DNA of 64,000 bases from Collinsella aerofaciens ATCC 25986 (lineage in GTDB: Bacteria; Actinomycetota; Coriobacteriia; Coriobacteriales; Coriobacteriaceae). Numbering within the stretch: position 1 is the first letter of the stretch; every line of letters begins with the position of its first letter. Made by a program: the position numbers and the translations under genes. Below the pieces are notes generated by a model that was given only the letters and a program-made list of their open reading frames with translations, made no database searches and was not told the DNA's origin. Shown one piece after another: positions 60,091 to 64,000 of the stretch. The stretch lies in NCBI RefSeq assembly GCF_010509075.1, contig NZ_CP048433.1:1798001-1862000 (forward strand), written 5' to 3'.

Positions 60091-61503
60091 ATTACAGTCG
60101 AAATTGTCAGCCCGGGACCGTCTCGGGCTACGATTGAGGCGCGCCCAGAACGGGCCGCCGACCGGGCGCCCGCGCACGGCCGAACGTCCCTGCCCCCGAG
60201 AGGGCCTGTTGGGTGCTGCCGGCGCGGGACGCGCCGCCCCCGACGGCTGATAGGAAAGTGCCGGGCAGGCGCCGCGGCTGGTAATGTGAGTGCCGAGGGG
60301 GAGGCCATCCGGTCGAACGACTACCGGAAGGATACCACCGTGAAAGCGCCATCCACCAGACCCGCGGCCGTGCTCGGCCTGGACGTCGGCAAGTCGTCGC
60401 ACTGGGCCTGCCTGATCGACCGCGACGGGGAGGTGCTGGCCAGCGCCCCCGTCCGCAACAGGGAGGCCGAGCTCGACGCGCTGTTCGCCTCCGCGCCCGC
60501 CGGCACGCTCGTCGTCGTCGACCAGTTCCGCAACATAGGGTCCCTCGCCGTGAGGCGGGCCCGCGCCGCGGGGCTCGGGGTCGCCCACCTGCCCGGGCTC
60601 GCCGCCAGCCGCGCCGCGGGCCTGTTCGCCGGCGAGGCCAAGACCGACGAGCGCGACGCCGCGGTGATCGCGCGGACCGCCCTGGGCGTGCCGGACTCCC
60701 TGTCGGGGGTCCCGGGCCGCGGCGAGGCCCTCGAGGCCGCCCGCGCCCTCTCGTCGCAGCGCGACCACGTCGTCGCCTGCGCGACCAGGGACAAGAACCG
60801 CCTGCGCGCGGTGCTGCTCGAGTCCTGCCCGGCCCTCGAGGCCGCGGTCGACCTGTCGGACCGGCGGTGGCTGGAGCTGCTCGCCGGGTTCGGCGGGGCG
60901 TGGGGGATCGCCCGCTCCGGGGCCGAGGGCCCGCGGGCCGAGGCCGCCGGGGAGGCCGCGGCCGCCTCCACCGCGCCCCCGCCGGCGCTCGTCGAGGCCG
61001 AGAACAGGCAGGTCAGGTTCCTGGCCGCCCGGATATCGGAGGCCCTCGACGAGGCCGGGGCCCTCGAGGCCGAGACGGCGGCGCTGCTCGAGGGCGACGA
61101 GACCTACGCGTGTCTGCTCACCGTGCCCGGCATCGGCCCGAGGACCGCGGCGCAGCTCGCGGTGTCGGTCGACATCGGGAGGTTCCCGGACCACGACCAC
61201 CTGGCCTCGTACTGCGGCATAGCCCCGAGGGTGAGGAGCTCCGGCACGTCGGTGAGGTCGGTCAGGGCGTCCAGGCGCGGCGACGCGAGGCTCAAGTCCC
61301 TGCTGATCTTCTCGTGCAACAGCCTGGTGAGGTCCTCGGGGCGCTACGGCGAGTACTACCGGGCCTGCAGGGCGCGGGGCATGGGGCACGGGCGGGCGCT
61401 CAAGGCCGTCGCGAGGAAGCGGCTCAGGGCGATATACGCCGTGATGCGCGACCGGGTGCCCTACCGGGAGTAGCCCCGACGGTTGACAAAACTATAGGAA
61501 CAC
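60091..61503 (+). mobile_element. IS110-family element, intact copy
   Basis: From ATTACAGTCG to CTATAGGAACAC. Flanking AAGAACGTCC and CCAATG belong to the GGGGAC-type intergenic repeat, as at the interrupted copy, so both copies chose the same kind of target. The ~250 bp before the transposase is non-coding and probably specifies the guide-type RNA of IS110 elements. Confidence 0.88.
60340..61473 (+). CDS. IS110-family transposase
   Basis: 377 residues from GTG60340 (GGAAGG 8 nt upstream). The DEDD domain begins VLGLDVGKSSHWACLIDRDG and has AKTDERDAAVIARTAL. The Transposase_20 domain has LLTVPGIGPRTAAQLAVSVD and SYCGIAPRVRSSGTSV. It is full length and presumably active; it gives the reference for the broken copy at 43171-46543. 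Confidence 0.94.
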   Translation: MKAPSTRPAAVLGLDVGKSSHWACLIDRDGEVLASAPVRNREAELDALFASAPAGTLVVVDQFRNIGSLAVRRARAAGLGVAHLPGLAASRAAGLFAGEAKTDERDAAVIARTALGVPDSLSGVPGRGEALEAARALSSQRDHVVACATRDKNRLRAVLLESCPALEAAVDLSDRRWLELLAGFGGAWGIARSGAEGPRAEAAGEAAAASTAPPPALVEAENRQVRFLAARISEALDEAGALEAETAALLEGDETYACLLTVPGIGPRTAAQLAVSVDIGRFPDHDHLASYCGIAPRVRSSGTSVRSVRASRRGDARLKSLLIFSCNSLVRSSGRYGEYYRACRARGMGHGRALKAVARKRLRAIYAVMRDRVPYRE

Positions 61504-61809
61504 CCAATGGCTATGTCACGGATACGTCAGCGTTTGGTATGCCTGCAATGTGCAGCGCATAAATTCGATGCCGCAGGGCGATGCTGATGCTATAGTTACT
61601 GCGGTTAATGAGGGTCAAGAGAAAGGTTACAGGTGAAATCCAAACCTCGACCATACAGTCGATGACCCCATGCAGGTGCTTTTTGCGCATGCACGGGGTG
61701 TGAGTGCCGAGCGGCGTGCCGCCCGCGCATGCGTATACATATCTAAAAGTCCACGGATTGCGTGCCGGCATGGTCGCGCGGTCCGCAGGAATAATGATGG
61801 GGAGCACCA
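61504..61809 (+). other. Leader region of the MgtE-like gene
   Basis: 306 bp without a convincing gene. A hairpin CCCC-TGCA / TGCA-GGGG spans 61666-61698, and GCGGCG/CGCCGC-type pairing follows. Because an Mg2+-type gene follows, a Mg2+-sensing leader is conceivable, but I cannot match the known M-box consensus. Confidence 0.45.
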
Positions 61810-63654
61810 TTGAATTATCTGAGTGAGATGCTCAAATTGCCGGTCTTGGACGTCGACGGCGAAAAGCTCGGCGTGGTTAACGATTTTGGCATTGCAACCG
61901 GCGAAGTTTTTCCGCACGTGACGTCGCTCGCGTTCCGCGGGCCCGGCAAGACGCCGTTCATGATCAGCTGGCGCAAATGGGTCGACCGTATCGACGAGAC
62001 GGGTGTACACCTTAAGACATCGGCCACCGAAATCCGTTTTTCGTACCTGCAGCCGACCGAACTCTTGCTCGCCCGCGACGTGCTTAACAAGCAGATTGTC
62101 GACACGCAGGGCATGAAGGTCGTGCGCGTCAACGACATCAAGTTTTCCATGTCGGGCGAAAATCAGCTGCGTCTGCTGGGTGCCGAAGTTGGTGCCCGCG
62201 GTCTGCTGCGCGCGATCAGCCCTGCGCTCGAGCACGTCGTCGAGGGCTTTATGAAGCACCTGGGCAAGCCGCTCAGCGAGGACATTATCGCCTGGTCTTA
62301 CATGGACCTGCTCGATCGCTCGACTAAGAACATCCAGCTCTCGGTGTCGCACAAGACGCTTGGCGAGCTGCATCCTGCCGACATCGCCGACATCATCGAG
62401 CAGCTCGACCCGCGCCTGCGCGCGCAGGTGTTCGCGCAGCTCGACACGGCACAGGCCGCCGAGGCCATCTCGGAGTTCGATGACGACGAGCTCATGACCG
62501 AGATGCTCGAGGGCCTGTCCGATACCGACGCATCGTCGATGCTGGCCATGATGGACCCGGACGACGCTGCCGACCTGATCGACGAGCTCGATTATGAGAA
62601 GGCCGAGAAGCTCCTGCGCCTGATGGGCGTCAAGGAGGAGAAGGCGATTCGTAACCTGCTGGGCTATGAGGACAACACCGCCGGCCGTATCATGACCTCG
62701 GAGTTTGTCTCGCTGCCCGCCACGGCGACAGTCGGTGATGCCATCGAGGCGATTCGTAAACTCGACGAGGACTTTGAGAGCGTCTATTACGTCTATACCG
62801 AGGATCCGAGCGGCATGCTGACGGGCGTGCTTTCGCTGCGCACGCTGATCGTGGCCGACCGCGACGCCACGCTGGGCCAGCTCGCCTATCGCGATCTGGT
62901 CTACGTGTCACCCGACGAAGACCAGGAAGACGTGACGGACGAGATGACCAAGTACGACCTGGTTGCCATCCCTGTTTGCGACGAGAACCGTCATATCCTG
63001 GGCATCGTGACCTTCGACGACGCCATGGACGTTATCGCCGAGGAGCATCAGGAGGACCTGCAGATCGCCGGTGTCGGCTCGGGCGATAGCGCGTCGGACG
63101 ACTCGACGAACGTGCTCAGCTGGTTTGTGCATCGTCAGTACTGGGTCGTCGTGTGGGGCATCGCTTCGTGCATTATGGCGACCGTGCTGGGGACTGCGCT
63201 GAGCTCCGCGCATCTGGTGGTGTTCCCCATGTGCGCCATGCCGCTCGTGCTGCTGGCTGCCTCGCGCATGGTGTCGTTCGTCAAGAACTACTTCCTCGAG
63301 TACGACGGTCACGACGACGAGCCCAAGCCGTACCTGGGATTCTTCTTCCAAAGCACGGGCATGGGCCTGATCCTTTCGCTCGTGACCTACCTGTGCGCGC
63401 AACTGGTGCGCACCGCTGCGTTCCCCGATGCGCCCATGTTTGAGGAGCAGCTCTTTACCGGGTGCTTTAATATCGCTGCCATCATTTGCCTGGTTGGCAA
63501 CATGAGTGCCGTGATTTACCTGATGGTGCTGTTCTGGCGTGACGAGCATGACCTCAACACGTCGGGCACCGCCATGAACGTTATTGCCGTCATGATCTCG
63601 TGCGTAGCGTACTGCGCCGCTGCGGTGCTGCTCGCCATGTCGGTCATTGGTTAG
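61810..63654 (+). CDS. MgtE-like protein: PRC-barrel, MgtE_N, CBS pair and membrane domain
   Basis: 614 residues from TTG61810 (GGGGAG 6 nt upstream). The N-terminal PRC-barrel-like parts (about 1-170) have LPVLDVDGEKLGVVNDFGIA. The MgtE_N superhelix (about 195-300) has LHPADIADIIEQLDP and DPDDAADLIDEL. The CBS pair (about 300-425) has AGRIMTSEFVSLP. The C-terminal ~170 residues have about five TM helices, but I do not see the conserved pore motifs of true MgtE. It may regulate or form an unusual Mg2+ carrier. The downstream NRAMP-related gene starts 8 bp later, so they form an operon. Confidence 0.88.
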   Translation: MNYLSEMLKLPVLDVDGEKLGVVNDFGIATGEVFPHVTSLAFRGPGKTPFMISWRKWVDRIDETGVHLKTSATEIRFSYLQPTELLLARDVLNKQIVDTQGMKVVRVNDIKFSMSGENQLRLLGAEVGARGLLRAISPALEHVVEGFMKHLGKPLSEDIIAWSYMDLLDRSTKNIQLSVSHKTLGELHPADIADIIEQLDPRLRAQVFAQLDTAQAAEAISEFDDDELMTEMLEGLSDTDASSMLAMMDPDDAADLIDELDYEKAEKLLRLMGVKEEKAIRNLLGYEDNTAGRIMTSEFVSLPATATVGDAIEAIRKLDEDFESVYYVYTEDPSGMLTGVLSLRTLIVADRDATLGQLAYRDLVYVSPDEDQEDVTDEMTKYDLVAIPVCDENRHILGIVTFDDAMDVIAEEHQEDLQIAGVGSGDSASDDSTNVLSWFVHRQYWVVVWGIASCIMATVLGTALSSAHLVVFPMCAMPLVLLAASRMVSFVKNYFLEYDGHDDEPKPYLGFFFQSTGMGLILSLVTYLCAQLVRTAAFPDAPMFEEQLFTGCFNIAAIICLVGNMSAVIYLMVLFWRDEHDLNTSGTAMNVIAVMISCVAYCAAAVLLAMSVIG

Positions 63655-63662
63655 GTGGTCGC

Positions 63663-64000
63663 GTGCAAAATACCAAGCAAAAGTCGGGCACCAAGCAAAA
63701 GTTGACCATCGCGGCCATCTTTGGCGCTATGGGTCCCGGTCTGCTGGCGGCGCTTTCGGGCAATGACGCCGGCGGCATTGCAACGTATTCCAGCGCGGGC
63801 GCCAGCTATGGCTACAAGATGCTCTGGATGCTTCCCGTCATGACTGTGCTGCTCATCGTGACGCAGGAGACCGCGGCGCGCTGCGGCTGCGTCACGGGCA
63901 AGGGCCTGGCATCGCTCATTCGCGAGCGCTTTGGCGTGCGCAAGAGTGTGCTTGCTATGGCGGCGCTGTTGATCGCCAACACAGCCGTGACCATTTCGGA
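63663..64000 (+). CDS. NRAMP-related divalent metal transporter, N-terminal part
   Basis: Starts GTG63663 (AGGTGG upstream) and is cut by the window edge after ~112 codons. GPGLLAALSGNDAGGIATYS sits where NRAMP proteins have the first half-helix with DPGN; here the metal motif is DAGG. The substitution, plus the operon with an MgtE-like gene, suggests the NRAMP-related Mg2+ transporter clade known from Eggerthella, another member of this class (inference). The TM6 binding residues are outside the window. Confidence 0.85.
   Translation, partial: MQNTKQKSGTKQKLTIAAIFGAMGPGLLAALSGNDAGGIATYSSAGASYGYKMLWMLPVMTVLLIVTQETAARCGCVTGKGLASLIRERFGVRKSVLAMAALLIANTAVTIS

Noticed and set aside
61504-61809. 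M-box (Mg2+) riboswitch upstream of the MgtE-like gene
   Set aside because: The context fits, but I could not align the conserved M-box core; only ordinary hairpins are visible. A covariance-model search would settle it.

Overview
The window looks like a gut Coriobacteriia chromosome, most likely Collinsella or a close relative. I base this on the GC-rich codon use, a type III pantothenate kinase, a fused folP-folK, an Ech-type [NiFe] hydrogenase, long sortase-anchored pilin-like surface proteins and several near-identical insertion sequences. The species call is inference from gene content; no rRNA or other marker gene is present.

Layout. 1-5.2 kb: the end of a sirtuin, a folP-folK fusion with a long low-complexity insert, a biotin-ligase-like gene, an AAA/DUF4143 ATPase bracketed by three copies of a 41-bp palindrome, and coaX. 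5.3-18.4 kb: an island inserted in an initiator tRNA gene. The last 51 bp of the tRNA region are repeated exactly at the far end (5315-5365 and 18371-18421). The island carries an alpha-glucoside PTS operon with an RpiR regulator, a two-gene TIR plus caspase-like operon (probable anti-phage defence), an ORF6N/PLD protein, a frameshifted tyrosine integrase, and remains of IS21, IS3 and IS110 elements. 18.5-18.8 kb: a very regular array of alternating inverted 15-bp repeats. 19-21 kb: a flavin/FeS enoate-reductase-like enzyme. 21.4-27.7 kb: a helix-turn-helix protein and an ech operon whose EchA and EchB subunits are one polypeptide. 28.3-35.7 kb: a 2432-residue vWA/pilin-repeat surface protein with a sortase signal, flanked on both sides by pairs of a ~150-bp structured repeat whose arms change together. 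36-41.6 kb: a two-component system divergent from an ABC-2 exporter. 41.6-46.5 kb: an IS3 copy next to an IS110 that has been split by an IS21. 46.6-50 kb: a MacB/FtsX-type ABC transporter. 50-52 kb: a second, almost identical IS3. 51.7-60 kb: housekeeping and envelope genes (DUF362 FeS protein, hydrolase, PAQR/hemolysin III, CNNM/CBS protein, a cyanophycin-synthetase-N-like protein, YtxH, PRC-barrel, a NodB-like protein lacking its metal ligands). 60-61.5 kb: an intact IS110. 61.8-64 kb: an MgtE-like PRC/CBS protein followed by an NRAMP-related transporter cut by the window edge.

How it fits together. The metabolic genes point to fermentation with H2-linked energy conservation (Ech), PTS uptake of alpha-glucosides and possibly Mg2+ handling at the right end. 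The strongest candidate system of special interest is the TIR/caspase operon inside the tRNA-borne island; it matches the arrangement reported as type IV Thoeris. The most unexplained signals are non-coding: the covarying ~150-bp hairpin family around the adhesin gene, the 41-bp palindromes around the AAA/DUF4143 gene, and the ~81-bp periodic inverted-repeat array beside the island end.
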